Source: Kutzneria sp. 744
GTDB taxonomy: Bacteria > Actinomycetota > Actinomycetes > Mycobacteriales > Pseudonocardiaceae
Length of the DNA stretch: 43,772 nt
Assembly: GCF_000568255.1 (NCBI RefSeq)
Contig: NZ_KK037166.1
Span: 7,259,001-7,302,772 of the forward strand
Reading direction: 5' to 3'
Part shown: one piece after another, positions 18,276-28,950 of the stretch
Position numbering within the stretch: position 1 is the stretch's first letter
How the letters are laid out: every line of letters starts with the position of its first letter
Position numbers and translations under genes: made by a program
Notes under the pieces: generated by a model
What the model saw: only the letters and a program-made list of their open reading frames with translations
What the model was told of the DNA's origin: nothing
Databases searched by the model: none

Positions 18276-21200
18276 GTGGTGCAGCTCGCGCGTGAACCGA
18301 TTGCCGTCATCGGTATGTCTTGTAGGTACCCGGGTGGGATCGATTCACCGGAGCGTTTCTGGCAACTGCTCGTGCAGGGCCGCGACGTCATCCGAGAAGG
18401 CCCGCACGGTCGCTGGGACGTGGACGCCTTCTACGACCCTGATGTGGACGTGCCCGGGCGCTGCACTTCGCGCTGGGCCGGCTACTTCGACGACATAACC
18501 GGCTTCGACGCGGCCTTCTTCGGCATCTCGCCGCGCGAGGCCACGACCATGGACCCGCAGCACCGGCTGATGATCGAGCTGGCCTGGGAGGCCCTGGAAC
18601 GGGCCGGCCTGCCGCCGCGCGGCCTGGCCGGCAGCCGCACCGGTGTGTTCGCCGGTCTGTGCCACTCCGAGTACATCGGCCGCCTGGCCGGCCGGTACGA
18701 GGACATCGACGCCTACATGATGACCGGCAACGGCCATTCCACGGCGGTCGGCCGGATCTCCTACCTGCTCGGTCTGAACGGCCCCAGCGTGGCGGTGGAC
18801 ACCGCCTGCTCCTCGTCGCTGGTGGCGCTGCACCTGGCCTGTCAGAGCCTGGCCGCCGACGAGTCCGACCTGGCGCTGGCCTCGGGCATCAACCTGATGA
18901 TCAATCCCGAGACGCCGATCAGCTACTCGAAGTGGGGCATGCTGTCGCCGACCGGCCGCTGCCACCCGTTCGACGCCGGAGCGGACGGCTTCGTGCGCGG
19001 CGAGGGCGCCGGCGTGGTCGTGCTCAAGCGGCTGTCCGACGCCGAGGCCGACGGCGACGAGGTGCTGGCGGTGATCCGCGCGACCGCGGTCAACCAGGAC
19101 GGCCGCTCGCAGGGCCTGACCGCGCCGTCGGCCGACGCGCAGCGGGCGCTGTTCTTCGAGGCGGTCGAGAAGGCCGGCATCGACCCGGGTCAGCTCGGCC
19201 TGATCGAGACGCACGGCGCCGGCACCCCGATCGGCGATCCGATCGAGTTCGACTCGATGCGCACGGTCTACGGCACCGGCCGCGACCGCTGCGCGCTGGG
19301 CGGCGTGAAGTCCAACCTGGGCCACACCGAGGCCGCCGCCGGCGTCTCCGGGCTGATCAAGACCGTGCTCAGCCTGCAGCACGGCATGATCCCGCCGACG
19401 CTGAACTTCCAGGGCTGGAACCCGCAGATCCACCCCGAGGACACCCGCTTCTTCGTGCCGACCGAGGTCACGCCGTGGCCCGTGCACGACGCCCCGCGCC
19501 TGGCCGGCGTGTCGTCCTTCGGCGTCGGCGGCACGAACTCGCACGTGCTGGTGGAGCAGGCGCCGACCCACGTCTCGTCGGGGCGAACATCCCGGCGAAC
19601 ACCCGAGACGGGCCGACCGACCATGATCCCGGTGTCCGCCACCTCCTTCGAGGTGCTCGGCACCGCCGCCAGCCGCCTCGCGGAATGGTTGCGGGACAGT
19701 GCTCATTCATCCGGGAATGTCTCCTTGGCCGACGTGGCGCACACGCTGGCCTCCCGCCGTTCCCACAACCTCGCCCGGCTCGCCGTGACGGCCCGGTCGG
19801 TCGACGAGCTGGCCGCCTGCCTGGAGGGCTTCGCCGAGGGCGAGCCGCAGCCGCAGGTCACCTGCACCACCGCCAAGACCTCCGCCGCCAAGGGCAGCGT
19901 CTGGGTGTTCTCCGGCCAGGGCTCGCAGTGGCACGGCATGGGCCGGCGGCTGCTGGCCGAGGAGCCCGAGTTCGCCGCGGCCATCGCCGAGATCGAGCCG
20001 CTGGTGCTGGCCGAGGCCGGCTTCTCGGTGACCGAGGTGATGTGCGCGCCGGAGATGTCGACGGAGATCGACAGGATCCAGCCGACGCTGTTCGCCATGC
20101 AGGTCGGGCTGGCCCGGCTGTGGCGGGCGAACGGCGTCGAGCCGGCCGCCGTGATCGGGCACTCGATGGGGGAGACCGCCGCCGCGGTCGTGGCCGGCGG
20201 GTTGTCGCTGGCCGACGGAGTGTTGGTGATCTGCCGCCGGTCCACGCTGATGAAGCGGGCCTCCGGCCTGGGCACGATGGCGTCGGTCGACCTGCCGGCC
20301 GAGGACCTGGACCTGTCCGGCACTTCCGTCACCGTCGCCGTGCAGTCCTCGTCACGGTCCACTGTGGTCTCCGGCGACAACGCCGAGGTGGAGCGGCTGG
20401 TCGCGCAGTGGCAGGAGCAGGGGCAGATGGCCCGGCTCGTGGCCGTGGACATCGCCGCCCACTCCACCCACATGGACCCGCTGCTCGACGAGATCCGCAG
20501 CGGCCTGGCCGGCCTGAAGCCGTTGCGGCCCAACGTTCCCGTGTACTCGACGGTGCTGGAGGACGCCCGCGCGGAGTTCACCTTCGACGCCGAGTACTGG
20601 GCGGCCAACCTGCGTCAGCAGGTGCGGTTCGCCAACGCCGTGCAGGCCGCCGGCGAGGACGGCTACGGCGTGTTCATCGAGGTGTCGCCGCATCCCGTGA
20701 CGACCTACCCGATGAGCGAGACGCTGCCGGAAGCCGTTGTGCTGCCTACCGTCAAGCGCGACTGCTCGTCCGAGTTCTTCGCCGTCCAGTTCGGCGCCCT
20801 GTACTGCTCGGGCACGCCGATCGACTGGTCCCGCGCCTACGGCCAGGGCTGGCTGGTGGACGTGCCGACGCTGACCTGGGACCGCAAGCGGCACTGGATC
20901 GACCTGCCGCTGCCGCACCCGGACCTCCAGGTGGCCGGATCCGCCGACACGCATCCGCTGCTGGGTGTGCACGTCAAGATGCCCGAGGGCGACGGACGTC
21001 ATGTGTGGCAGGCGGATCTGGGCACGGCTGTGCTGCCGTGGCTGGCCGATCACGCCGTGGACGACGCGATCGTGCTGCCGGGCGCGGGTTTCAGCGAGAT
21101 GGTGCTGGCCGCCGGCTCCGAGTTCTTCGGTGTCTCGGCCGAACTCGTCGACGTGACAGGGCTGCGCTTCGACCGGTTGCTGCCGTTGGGCGAGCACACC

Positions 21201-24200
21201 GAAGTGTCCACCGTGCTCACCGCGCTGGCGCCGGATCGGGCGTCGGTGGCGGTGATGACCAGCACCGAGGACGGCCTGAACTGGGTCACCCACGCCACCG
21301 GCGAGGTCCGCCGGCTGGAGTCGCGCATGCCGATGGCCCCGGCCGTGCTGTCGGAACTCGTTGCGGCGCATACGGTTGTCGAGGAGCTGCCCGAGTTCTA
21401 CGCCGGTCTCCGGGCCGACGGCTACTTCCACGGGCCCGCCTTCGCCGGCCTGACCGAGCTGCGCGTCGAGGACGTCGACGGCGGCACCGTGTTGGGCAAG
21501 GTCAAGGTGCCGGCCGCGGCTCGGGCCAGCGCCCGGGGATTCCGGTTCCACCCGGTGCTGTTCGACACGTGCTTGCAGGCCTTGGGCGCCGCGCGGATCA
21601 AGGGCCGCCCGGCCGGCGCTCCCCGGCTGCTGCCGGCCGGTGTGGCGACGCTGCGGGTGTTCGGCGATCCGACGCGCGGCGTGTGGTGCGAGGGTCAGGC
21701 CGTGCTGGACGACAGCGATGGCTCGTCGGCGTTGGGCTGGATCCGTCTGCTGGACGCCGATGGCGCGGTTCTGGTCGAGGCGCACGACATCAAGCTGGTG
21801 TCGCCGCTGCGTGAGCTCGGGCCGCGCCGATTGGACCCGCTGTTCCACGAGATCACCTGGCAGTCCGCGCCGCTGCCCGAGGTTTCGGTGACCGGCAACT
21901 GGCAGATCATCGGTTCCGGCCCGCTGGCCGACGAGCTGTCGGCGATGCTGCCTGCCGAGGGTGACGTCACCGGAGTTGTTGTGCTGCCGTCGAATGCCGA
22001 CGGCATGGAGCAGGTCGTCGACCTGGTCGACGTGATCCGCGAGGCCGGGACCGCCCGGCTGTGGGTCGTCACCCAGGGCGGGCAGGCGGTGACCACCGAT
22101 GAGGACATCAACCTCGCGCAGGCCGCCCTGCGCGGCATTGGCCGTGTCGCGGGCTACGAGCACGCGGAGCTGCGGCTGACCCTGGTCGATCTCGATCCGG
22201 CCGACGCCTCACCGGCTTCGACTCTGGCGCGGGAGCTCACCGCCGACGCCTCCGAGGACGAGGTCGCCTGGCGTAGCGGCGAGCGGTTGGCGGCCCGCCT
22301 GATCAAGGCCCCGCTGCACGACGGCACCTGGCAGTACCGTCCACGTCGGACCGTCCACTATGGATCAGATGGCTTCGCCCTTGACCTGGCTCGCCCCGGA
22401 AACCTCGACACCATGGGCCTTGTCGTGCGGCCGCGTCGGGATCCGGCCGCCGGCGAGGTGGAAATCCAGGTGCAGGCCGGCGCGCTGAACTTCCGTGATG
22501 TCCTGCTGGCCATGGGCCTCTACCCGACCATCGACGGCTCCCAGCCGCCGCTGGGCGGCGACTGCGCCGGCGTCGTGAGCCGGGTCGGGCCCGGCGTCAC
22601 GGACCTGAAGCCCGGCGATCGGGTGTTCACGCTGGCCAGCGGCTCGTTCGCCACGTATGTGACGACCCCGGCCGACCTTGTGGCGATCGTTCCCGACGGC
22701 ATGAGCGCCGCCGAGGCCGCCGTGGTCCCGGCCGTGTACCTGACGGCCTGGTACTCGCTCGTGCACCTCGCCCGGCTGATGCCCGGCGAGCGGGTGCTGA
22801 TCCACTCCGCCACCGGTGGTCTCGGCCTCGCCGCGATCGCCATCGCCCGCAGCCGCGGCGCGGAGATCCTGGCCACCGCCGGCAGCCACGACAAGCGGGA
22901 GTACCTGCGGCGCCTCGGCATCTCGGAGGTCATGGACTCGCGGTCGCTCGACTTCGTCGACCAGACCATGGCCGCCACCGACGGCCGCGGCGTCGACGTC
23001 GTGCTGAACTCCCTGGCCGGGCCGGCGTTGCGGGCCGGTCTGGACGTGCTGGCCGTCGGCGGCCGGTTCATCGAGCTCGGCAAGCGGGACATCTACGCCG
23101 ACACCAAGCTCGGCATGTCCCCGTTCAAGCGCAACATCACCATCAGCAGCGTCGACCTGGACCTGGTGCTGCGCACCAAGCCCGACCTGGCCTGCACCCT
23201 GCTGTCCGAGGTGGCCGAGGAGCTCACCGCCGGCCGGCTGGACTCGTTGCCCCGCAAGGAGTTCCCACTGGAGCAGGCGGCCGACGCGTTCCGCCTGATG
23301 GCCGCGGCCAAGCACATCGGCAAGCTGGTGCTGACCGTGCCGGACACCGGGTCCACGGTGGCCGTGGTGCCCGAGGGCACCGTGCCCGTCGCCCACTCCG
23401 ACGGCGCCTACGTGATCACCGGCGGCCTCGGCGGTCTCGGTCTGGAGATGGCCAAGTGGCTGGGCGGCCTCGGGGCCGGGCGACTCGTCCTCAATGGACG
23501 GTCGGCTCCCTCCGTGCACACCGAAGAGGTCATCGCCGAGCTCCGGGCCGCCGGCACCCAGGTCGAGGTCGTCTGCGGCGACGTCTCCACGGGCGACACG
23601 GCGTCACGTCTGGTCGAGGCCTGCGGTCCGTTGCGGCTGCGGGGCATCCTGCACGCCGCCGCCGTCCTCGACGACGGCATGGTGCTCAACATGGACCGCT
23701 CGCGCGTGGAGAAGGTCTGGCGTCCCAAGGTCGACGGCGCCTGGCGCCTGCACGAGGCGTCGTCGTCGCATGATCTCGACTGGTTCGTGCTGTTCTCCTC
23801 CGGCGCCTCCATGTTCGGCAACCCCGGGCAGGCCAACTACGCCGCCGCCAACGCTTGGCTGGACGCCTTCGCCCAGTGGCGGCACCACCGCGGTCTGCCG
23901 GCGTTGGCGGTGAACTGGGGCGCGTGGGGCGAGGCCGGGCGGGCCACCGAGTTCAAGGATCGTGGATTCAGCACTTTGTCGACAAAGGACGGTATCGACG
24001 CCCTGGCCACCCTGCTGGACCACGACCGCGTGCGCACCGGCGTCTTCGCGTTCGAGGCCGATCAGTGGTTCGGCATGCTGCCCTCGGTCATGGAGTCGTC
24101 CTTCTTCGCCGCCATGCCCCGCTCCGCCCAGGGCGACGCCCCCGCCTCCGGCGGCAAGGTCCGGGCCGAACTCGTCGAGCTCCCCGCCGAGGAACGCCGC

Positions 24201-24434
24201 CGCTTCATGATCGACTACCTGGCCGTGCAGATCCGGGTGATCCTCGGCCTCAGCTCCGCCGGCGTCGACTCGGACGTGCCGCTGACCAACCTCGGCTTCG
24301 ACTCCTTGACGGCACTGCAGCTGCGCAACCAGCTGGAGGCCGACCTGGCCCTGAAGATCCCGGCCACGGCCGTGTGGACCCACCCCACCCCTGCGGCCCT
24401 CGGCGACCACCTACTGGAGCAACTGGCCCTGTAA
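18276..24434 (+). CDS. Type I polyketide synthase, KS-AT-DH-ER-KR-ACP
   Basis: 2052 residues from GTG 18276, placed by GAGGGAG 8 bases upstream; frames further upstream lack a ribosome site. Order and rough limits: KS 6-425 (Cys178 in DTACSSS, then [12 protein letters not shown] and [11 protein letters not shown]), AT 530-835 (Ser630 in GHSMGE; IAAHS specificity region), DH 893-1170 (His926; late FDTCLQAL), ER 1370-1690 ([25 protein letters not shown] at ~1510), KR 1710-1890 (Tyr1855 in [13 protein letters not shown] motif of B-type KRs), ACP 1965-2045 (Ser2010 in GFDSL). All reductive domains look intact, so it should make a fully saturated chain. Layout and length resemble mycobacterial mycocerosic acid synthase (about 2100 residues), which works iteratively on a fatty-acyl starter. 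There is no loading module or thioesterase. Iterative use and branched product are inference. Confidence 0.93.
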   Translation: MVQLAREPIAVIGMSCRYPGGIDSPERFWQLLVQGRDVIREGPHGRWDVDAFYDPDVDVPGRCTSRWAGYFDDITGFDAAFFGISPREATTMDPQHRLMIELAWEALERAGLPPRGLAGSRTGVFAGLCHSEYIGRLAGRYEDIDAYMMTGNGHSTAVGRISYLLGLNGPSVAVDTACSSSLVALHLACQSLAADESDLALASGINLMINPETPISYSKWGMLSPTGRCHPFDAGADGFVRGEGAGVVVLKRLSDAEADGDEVLAVIRATAVNQDGRSQGLTAPSADAQRALFFEAVEKAGIDPGQLGLIETHGAGTPIGDPIEFDSMRTVYGTGRDRCALGGVKSNLGHTEAAAGVSGLIKTVLSLQHGMIPPTLNFQGWNPQIHPEDTRFFVPTEVTPWPVHDAPRLAGVSSFGVGGTNSHVLVEQAPTHVSSGRTSRRTPETGRPTMIPVSATSFEVLGTAASRLAEWLRDSAHSSGNVSLADVAHTLASRRSHNLARLAVTARSVDELAACLEGFAEGEPQPQVTCTTAKTSAAKGSVWVFSGQGSQWHGMGRRLLAEEPEFAAAIAEIEPLVLAEAGFSVTEVMCAPEMSTEIDRIQPTLFAMQVGLARLWRANGVEPAAVIGHSMGETAAAVVAGGLSLADGVLVICRRSTLMKRASGLGTMASVDLPAEDLDLSGTSVTVAVQSSSRSTVVSGDNAEVERLVAQWQEQGQMARLVAVDIAAHSTHMDPLLDEIRSGLAGLKPLRPNVPVYSTVLEDARAEFTFDAEYWAANLRQQVRFANAVQAAGEDGYGVFIEVSPHPVTTYPMSETLPEAVVLPTVKRDCSSEFFAVQFGALYCSGTPIDWSRAYGQGWLVDVPTLTWDRKRHWIDLPLPHPDLQVAGSADTHPLLGVHVKMPEGDGRHVWQADLGTAVLPWLADHAVDDAIVLPGAGFSEMVLAAGSEFFGVSAELVDVTGLRFDRLLPLGEHTEVSTVLTALAPDRASVAVMTSTEDGLNWVTHATGEVRRLESRMPMAPAVLSELVAAHTVVEELPEFYAGLRADGYFHGPAFAGLTELRVEDVDGGTVLGKVKVPAAARASARGFRFHPVLFDTCLQALGAARIKGRPAGAPRLLPAGVATLRVFGDPTRGVWCEGQAVLDDSDGSSALGWIRLLDADGAVLVEAHDIKLVSPLRELGPRRLDPLFHEITWQSAPLPEVSVTGNWQIIGSGPLADELSAMLPAEGDVTGVVVLPSNADGMEQVVDLVDVIREAGTARLWVVTQGGQAVTTDEDINLAQAALRGIGRVAGYEHAELRLTLVDLDPADASPASTLARELTADASEDEVAWRSGERLAARLIKAPLHDGTWQYRPRRTVHYGSDGFALDLARPGNLDTMGLVVRPRRDPAAGEVEIQVQAGALNFRDVLLAMGLYPTIDGSQPPLGGDCAGVVSRVGPGVTDLKPGDRVFTLASGSFATYVTTPADLVAIVPDGMSAAEAAVVPAVYLTAWYSLVHLARLMPGERVLIHSATGGLGLAAIAIARSRGAEILATAGSHDKREYLRRLGISEVMDSRSLDFVDQTMAATDGRGVDVVLNSLAGPALRAGLDVLAVGGRFIELGKRDIYADTKLGMSPFKRNITISSVDLDLVLRTKPDLACTLLSEVAEELTAGRLDSLPRKEFPLEQAADAFRLMAAAKHIGKLVLTVPDTGSTVAVVPEGTVPVAHSDGAYVITGGLGGLGLEMAKWLGGLGAGRLVLNGRSAPSVHTEEVIAELRAAGTQVEVVCGDVSTGDTASRLVEACGPLRLRGILHAAAVLDDGMVLNMDRSRVEKVWRPKVDGAWRLHEASSSHDLDWFVLFSSGASMFGNPGQANYAAANAWLDAFAQWRHHRGLPALAVNWGAWGEAGRATEFKDRGFSTLSTKDGIDALATLLDHDRVRTGVFAFEADQWFGMLPSVMESSFFAAMPRSAQGDAPASGGKVRAELVELPAEERRRFMIDYLAVQIRVILGLSSAGVDSDVPLTNLGFDSLTALQLRNQLEADLALKIPATAVWTHPTPAALGDHLLEQLAL

Positions 24435-24445
24435 GCCCGCTTTGA

Positions 24446-24498
24446 GCCACATGCGCTTCCTATGTGGCGCTAGATGCCACATGGGAAGCGCATGTGGC
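24446..24498. terminator. Hairpin terminator between the PKS and a convergent oxidoreductase
   Basis: 23-base arms (24446-24468 and 24476-24498), one G-T-type mismatch, 7-base loop GCTAGAT, 11 bases after the PKS stop. It serves both converging genes. The arm opens GCCACATGCGCTTCC, a relative of the CCACATG-rich hairpin after glgP. Confidence 0.85.
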
Positions 24499-24516
24499 AA
24501 AATGGTGTGTCGGAGG

Positions 24517-25467
24517 TCAGGGCAGCAGTAGGGTCTTGCCGACGAAGCGGCGGGCCTCGATGTCGGCGTGGGCGGCAGCGGCCTCCGCCAGCGGATACGT
24601 CTGGCCGATGACGGGGGTCAGGCGGCCCTCGGCGACCTCTGCCAGCACGTGCTCGACGCGGCGTGGGGCGTCGGCCCAGAAGGTGGGCAGCTGCGACATG
24701 TCCGAGACAGTCAGGCGCTGGCGGTCGGCCGCGCCGACGTGGGTCTCCGCGCCGCTGGCCATGCCGTAGCCGGAGAAGCGGCCTCCGTCGCCGAGCAGGG
24801 CCAACGCCGCCGCGCCTGTCTCGCCGCCGACGCCGTCGAACACGACGTCCGGGCGGCCATTGCGAGTAGCCCAGGACGGGGCGGAGTAGTCCACGGCCTC
24901 GGCCCCCAGTTCCTTGGCCAGGGCCATCTTCTGCTCGCCGCGCACCGCCGCGACGGCTATCGCGCCTGCGGCGATCACCAGCTGCACCAGCAGGCTCCCC
25001 AGGCCGCCCACCCCGGGCGCGACCAGCACGCGGTCGCCGGGCCGGACCGGCGTCCTCTCCAGCAGGGCCAACGCCGTGCTGCCGTCGTCCAGCACGGCCA
25101 AGGCGTCACCAAGGTCCACGCTGGCCGGCACGAGGAACGAAGCCTCCGGCGTGGAGATCACGATGTCGGCGTACCCGCCGCCGTAACCGCCCAACGGCCT
25201 CGTGACGACGCGAGCGCCCAGCCACCCGACATCCACGCCGGACCCGACCGCGGTGACCGTGCCGGCGACCCCGCCGCCCGGCACGTACGGCGGCGTCACC
25301 CCGAACCCCGCGGGAGCCAGACCGCGTCGGATCTGGGCATCCAGCCAGCCCACGCCGACCCGCCCCACCGCAACGCGGAACTGCCCCTCGGCCGGCTCCG
25401 GCGTCGGAAGCTCCGCCAGCGCCAACACTTCCGGACCGCCGAACCGGCTCGCCATGATCGCTCGCAC
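24517..25467 (-). CDS. Zinc-independent alcohol dehydrogenase / quinone oxidoreductase family protein
   Basis: 316 residues of the medium-chain dehydrogenase fold. The N-terminal GroES-like half reads FGGPEVLALAELPTPEP and PYVPGGGVAGTVTAVGSGV; the NADPH-binding half has VLVAPGVGGLGSLLVQLVIAAGA, and VDYSAPSW and DVVFDGVGGETG segments typical of quinone reductases and zeta-crystallins. The structural and catalytic zinc cysteines of true alcohol dehydrogenases are absent, so a reduction of enones or quinones is more likely than alcohol oxidation. It is convergent with the PKS and lies 41 bases from the thioester reductase-like gene on the same strand, so the two may be co-transcribed. Substrate unknown. 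Confidence 0.85.
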   Translation of the reverse strand: MRAIMASRFGGPEVLALAELPTPEPAEGQFRVAVGRVGVGWLDAQIRRGLAPAGFGVTPPYVPGGGVAGTVTAVGSGVDVGWLGARVVTRPLGGYGGGYADIVISTPEASFLVPASVDLGDALAVLDDGSTALALLERTPVRPGDRVLVAPGVGGLGSLLVQLVIAAGAIAVAAVRGEQKMALAKELGAEAVDYSAPSWATRNGRPDVVFDGVGGETGAAALALLGDGGRFSGYGMASGAETHVGAADRQRLTVSDMSQLPTFWADAPRRVEHVLAEVAEGRLTPVIGQTYPLAEAAAAHADIEARRFVGKTLLLP

Positions 25468-25508
25468 GACGCCAGTCTCCGGCCTCCACCTAACTGGAGG
25501 TCAAGCGA

Positions 25509-26624
25509 TCAGGCCGACAGGGTGTACTGCTCGCTGCCGAAGCTGCGCATGAGGTAGTCGCGGTCGACCGGCGGGGTGAAGTCGCCGGTCAGGCCCAGGC
25601 GGCGCAGGCCGAGGTCGTCGAAGCGGCGGCGGTAGGACATGAACGGCATGAAGGTGCCCATGGTCTGGTAGACCATGGTCTCCCACGGCGTCGGCTGCTG
25701 CGGTGCGCTGGGCACGAACCGCCAGGTGATCGGCAGGACGTCCTCGAACAGCTCCTCGAACACCTCGGCGATCAGGGAAACCTGGACGTCACGGGGATGC
25801 ACGATGTGGTAAGTGTCCACTCGGGACTCCGGCGGCCGGCCGGCCACCTCCACCATCAGCCGCGCGGCCTCGTCCACCGGCAGCATGTTGATCAACGCCT
25901 TCGGGTCGCCGGGGATGCGCACGACCAGCCGCTCGCGGGTCTCGCCGGTCATGGCCAGCGTGTTGACCAGCTTGCGGGTCAGCTGCAGCCCCGTGAGCAA
26001 CGGATGCGTCGGCAGGTGGGGATGCGGCCGCGCGTCGGTGACGAGCACGGACGGCCGGTGCACGACGGCGGGACGGCCGGTGCGCGCGGACCACTCCCGC
26101 ACGGCGACCTCGGCCAGGAACTTCGACTCCTCGTAGCGCGTGGTGAAGCCGTACGAGTCGTCCAGATCGGGCTCGTAGATCCGGCCCACCGGCCGCCGAC
26201 CGGCCACGCCGATCGTGCTGACGTGATGCAGCATCGGCTTGCGGGCGCCGGCGTCGGCCAGCTCGATGATCCGGCGCGTGCCGACCGTGTTGGTCAGGTG
26301 CAGCCGCTGGGGATCGGAGTTGAGGTCGATCGAGGCCGCCACGTGCCAGATCTCGTCCAGCTCGTCGGCCAGGTTCTGGAAGCGCTGCCGGGTCAGCCCC
26401 AGCATCGGCCGCTCCAGTTCGACGACCACCGTGCGCAGGCGCGCGGCGATCCCGGCGATCGCCTCCTCCGGCCGTCCGCTGGCGCGCAGATAGCGCACGA
26501 TTCGCTCGCGGGCCGGAATGCCGCCGGGCCGGCTCAGCAGGATCACCGAGTCGTGCCGTTCCGCGAGGATCTCCAGCAGCCGGGTGCCCAGCAGCCCGGT
26601 CGCACCGGTAATGGCGATCGGCAT
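25509..26624 (-). CDS. Thioester reductase-like SDR (NAD_binding_4 / male-sterility domain)
   Basis: 371 residues from ATG 26624, chosen over an upstream GTG at 26645 because AAGGAG sits 9 bases before it and the Rossmann motif ITGATGLLGTRLLEIL starts at residue 4. Other extended-SDR signs: IWHVAASIDLNSD, HVSTIGVAG, and the Tyr-Lys pair in TTRYEESKFLAE. Homologous domains reductively release acyl chains from carrier proteins or acyl-CoA as aldehydes or alcohols. Here the domain is stand-alone and near a PKS that lacks any release domain, so off-loading of that product is an attractive inference. A general fatty acyl-CoA reductase or sugar-nucleotide epimerase role is possible but the thioester reductase-type sequence fits better. 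Confidence 0.82.
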   Translation of the reverse strand: MPIAITGATGLLGTRLLEILAERHDSVILLSRPGGIPARERIVRYLRASGRPEEAIAGIAARLRTVVVELERPMLGLTRQRFQNLADELDEIWHVAASIDLNSDPQRLHLTNTVGTRRIIELADAGARKPMLHHVSTIGVAGRRPVGRIYEPDLDDSYGFTTRYEESKFLAEVAVREWSARTGRPAVVHRPSVLVTDARPHPHLPTHPLLTGLQLTRKLVNTLAMTGETRERLVVRIPGDPKALINMLPVDEAARLMVEVAGRPPESRVDTYHIVHPRDVQVSLIAEVFEELFEDVLPITWRFVPSAPQQPTPWETMVYQTMGTFMPFMSYRRRFDDLGLRRLGLTGDFTPPVDRDYLMRSFGSEQYTLSA

Positions 26625-26908
26625 GGTCGAGCGCTCCTTACTCACGAGGCCCCCTGCGTGGAATATAGATCCGCTCGGCGATCATCACCGGCTGATCTCG
26701 CTCGTATTGGTGAATCACCGCCTCTCGGTCGGCGTCTCGGTGTGACCTGGCCTTACTGTGTCCACAGGGCCCGCTGCTGATGCGCCACCCGGATACGGTC
26801 GGATCCGGCTGCACGGTTTTCGTGTTCAACCAGCCGTCGCGGGGAATTCGATGCGTGAATTCTCTTCGCGTTCTCCTGGTTGGAAGAAAGCAGGAGAGGA
26901 CGTCATTC

Positions 26909-27472
26909 ATGCTCAGGAAACTGCTGGTCGTCGTGCCGGCACTGGCAATGGTCGCGGCCACCGTCGGCTCCGCGTCCGCGAGCCCCGCGCCGGCGGCCCC
27001 CGGGGCCGCGCCACGGGCCGCGTGCACCGCGGACACCCCCGAAGTCAAGGCCCTGACGAGCTCCATGGCCGACTTCATCGTCGCGATCTCCGCGACGCCG
27101 CCCGACACCGCCAAGCTGCAGGCCGTCACCGGCGATCTGATCAATGAGGTGGTCGCCCTGCAAAAGGCCGGCTGCCTGCCGGCCGCCGAGGCGCCAGCGC
27201 GTCTCCAGGACCCGCAGGCCTGCCTGACCGACCTGCAGAACGCGGGCGCCGCGCTGTTCTCGATGCTTGCCGCCGCGCTGAAGGTGCCGCCGGACCCGAC
27301 CGCGATCACCACCGCGACCACCGCGATCGGCGCCGCCATCACCAAGTTCAACAACGACAACTGCCTGCCGATCAAGCTGCCGGTGCCCGGTGCGCCGCCG
27401 CTGCCCGGCGGCGGTGGTGTGCCGGCCCCGCCCGGCGGCCTGCCCGCGCCGCCGACCATCCCCGGTACCTGA
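26909..27472 (+). CDS. Small secreted protein with Pro/Gly-rich tail
   Basis: 187 residues from ATG 26909, with AGGAGAGGA 9-17 bases upstream. A clean Sec signal peptide (MLRKLLVVVPALAMVAATVG followed by SASAS) predicts export. The mature part is helical, with four cysteines (AACTADT, AGCLPA, QACLTD, DNCLPI) that could form two disulphides, and ends in a Pro/Gly tail (VPGAPPLPGGGGVPAPPGG). I do not recognise a family. The divergent thioester reductase gene starts 285 bases away. Extracellular or wall location is a prediction; function unknown. Confidence 0.75.
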   Translation: MLRKLLVVVPALAMVAATVGSASASPAPAAPGAAPRAACTADTPEVKALTSSMADFIVAISATPPDTAKLQAVTGDLINEVVALQKAGCLPAAEAPARLQDPQACLTDLQNAGAALFSMLAAALKVPPDPTAITTATTAIGAAITKFNNDNCLPIKLPVPGAPPLPGGGGVPAPPGGLPAPPTIPGT

Positions 27473-27494
27473 TCGACGCCACTTCATTGGTCAC

Positions 27495-27530
27495 AATGGG
27501 TGCGGACTTGGATGTCCAAACCCACCCATT
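27495..27530. terminator. Interrupted hairpin after the small secreted protein gene
   Basis: AATGGGT (27495-27501) pairs with ACCCATT (27524-27530), with an inner TTGGA/TCCAA stem (27508-27512, 27515-27519). It is a modest terminator candidate 22 bases after the stop. The following ~200 bases are visibly less GC-rich than the rest of the window, with no gene or RNA I can support. Confidence 0.5.
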
Positions 27531-27730
27531 CATAAGAGCGGTACCGCATGTATTGACCTGAATATCCGTCCACCAATGAGTTGGCACGCGTTACGCCTAG
27601 TTAAGCTAGCTACCAGGGTCGCAGTTAGTCGGAGACGGACTCTGGGTCTCATGCGATGAAATCTTGAAGGCCGCGCGCAAGGACCTTTGAGAATGGTCGA
27701 TAGCGAACGCTACCCCATACTGCCTCTGCA

Positions 27731-27750
27731 GCGAAGTGAGCCACTCACGT
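27731..27750 (+). repeat. Orphan copy of a hairpin arm
   Basis: These 20 bases match the first 20 bases of the right arm of the perfect hairpin at 35171-35193 with one difference, but no partner arm is nearby. The core GTGAG-CCA-CTCAC can form a tiny hairpin. It lies just before the end of the minus-strand TPR gene, suggesting a decayed terminator of a dispersed family. Confidence 0.45.
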
Positions 27751-27755
27751 GCGTG

Positions 27756-28889
27756 TCAGGACACGTTGAGCCGGTCGCGGATGCGGGCCACCCGGGGCCA
27801 CCAGGGCGCGATTCGTTCCGCCTCACCCAGCGTCAGCCGGGCCGTGGCGTTGTCCCCGGCGGCCATCTGGGCCCGGGCCAGCGTGGCCAGGTCGTCGGCC
27901 CGGCCCAACGCGTCATTGCCGAGCTCGATGGCGGCACTGGCCAGCGCGATCGCCTTGGACACGTTGCCGCGCAACACTTCCACCAGCGCCTTGGCCCCGT
28001 TCAGCTTGTACGCCGGATAGGCCAGCTGCTCGGCGTCGGTGATCGCCCGCTCGGCCCAGCCCAGGCCCAGTTCCAGCTCCAGCTGACCGGCTTCGACCGC
28101 CGCCGCGGCCAGCCCCGCCAGGCCGGCGGTGATCAGGGCGAAGTCCCGCTGCGGCAGATCGGGCTCGGCGAGCATGCCCAGCACCAGCTGCAACGCCTCC
28201 GCGTACTGGCCGTGCGCCTCCAGCACCACGACCCGGGCCATTGACAGCGACTGCCCCTCGGGCTGAAGCCGGGCCAGCGCGTCGCAGGCTGCCTTGGCCT
28301 GGGGAAGATCCCCCGACTGCACGGCTTTCGTCACGGCCGCGACAAGCGGGGCGGCATCGATCTCCGCCGCCTCGCGCGCGTCGAGACGCAGGTAGTGCAG
28401 CAGGACCCAGCCGGTCGAGGTTGCCGCCGGGTCGCGTCGTGGCAGCAGGGCGAGGACGACGGCCGCGGCGCTGCCGACGGCCGCGCCGAGCCAGAACGGC
28501 CCGGACTCGACGGCGATCAGCGTCGCCGTCACGGCCACGCCGAAGATCGCCGACACCAGGTAGGTGCCCCAGATCCGGGGCCGCACCGGGGCCTTGCCCG
28601 GACCGATGGTCACCGACAGCATGATCGGCACGGCCCGTAACGTGATCGTTCGGCCGGGTGACGCCCAATCGCGTAACCGCGGGCCGATCCCGATGACAAC
28701 GCGAGGCATCCTCGGGCCCAGCGTCAGCCCGCCGAGCAGCACGCCCAGCTGGAGCACCGCGAGGCCGATCAGGGCGCCCACCAGCAGGCCGGGCAGCGCC
28801 ACCAGGATCGCCGCCGGGGCACGCTCCAGCGCGGCGACGACGAGCACGGAGGCGACGGCCAGTGCCGTCCCGGGACGTACGCGGGGCAC
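27756..28889 (-). CDS. Membrane protein with TPR-like C-terminus, resembling a degenerate M50 protease
   Basis: 377 residues. The first ~165 contain about four hydrophobic segments (TALAVASVLVVAAL, ILVALPGLLVGALIGLAVL, TYLVSAIFGVAVTATLIAV, LGAAVGSAAAVVLALLP). The stretch VLQLGVLLGGLTLGPRMPRVVIGIGPRL is laid out like the active-site helix and the following 'VxIGxGPRL' strand of site-2 proteases, but the metal-binding HExxH is missing. Residues ~190-370 are paired helices typical of tetratricopeptide repeats (AKAACDALARLQPEGQ, AEALQLVLGML, AKALVEVLRGNVSKAIALA, ATARLTLGEAERIAP). A protein-binding membrane scaffold is a reasonable inference; function unknown. Confidence 0.7.
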   Translation of the reverse strand: MPRVRPGTALAVASVLVVAALERAPAAILVALPGLLVGALIGLAVLQLGVLLGGLTLGPRMPRVVIGIGPRLRDWASPGRTITLRAVPIMLSVTIGPGKAPVRPRIWGTYLVSAIFGVAVTATLIAVESGPFWLGAAVGSAAAVVLALLPRRDPAATSTGWVLLHYLRLDAREAAEIDAAPLVAAVTKAVQSGDLPQAKAACDALARLQPEGQSLSMARVVVLEAHGQYAEALQLVLGMLAEPDLPQRDFALITAGLAGLAAAAVEAGQLELELGLGWAERAITDAEQLAYPAYKLNGAKALVEVLRGNVSKAIALASAAIELGNDALGRADDLATLARAQMAAGDNATARLTLGEAERIAPWWPRVARIRDRLNVS

Positions 28890-28950
28890 GAAACCTACAG
28901 ACGCTACCCCTTGCCGCGTGGTTCCGTACGAACGCGCCTAAGGTTCACGT

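Noticed and set aside
27560-27680. Less GC-rich stretch considered as a tRNA or small RNA gene
   Set aside because: I could not form an acceptor stem with D, anticodon and T arms, and no GGTTCRA-like T-loop is present.
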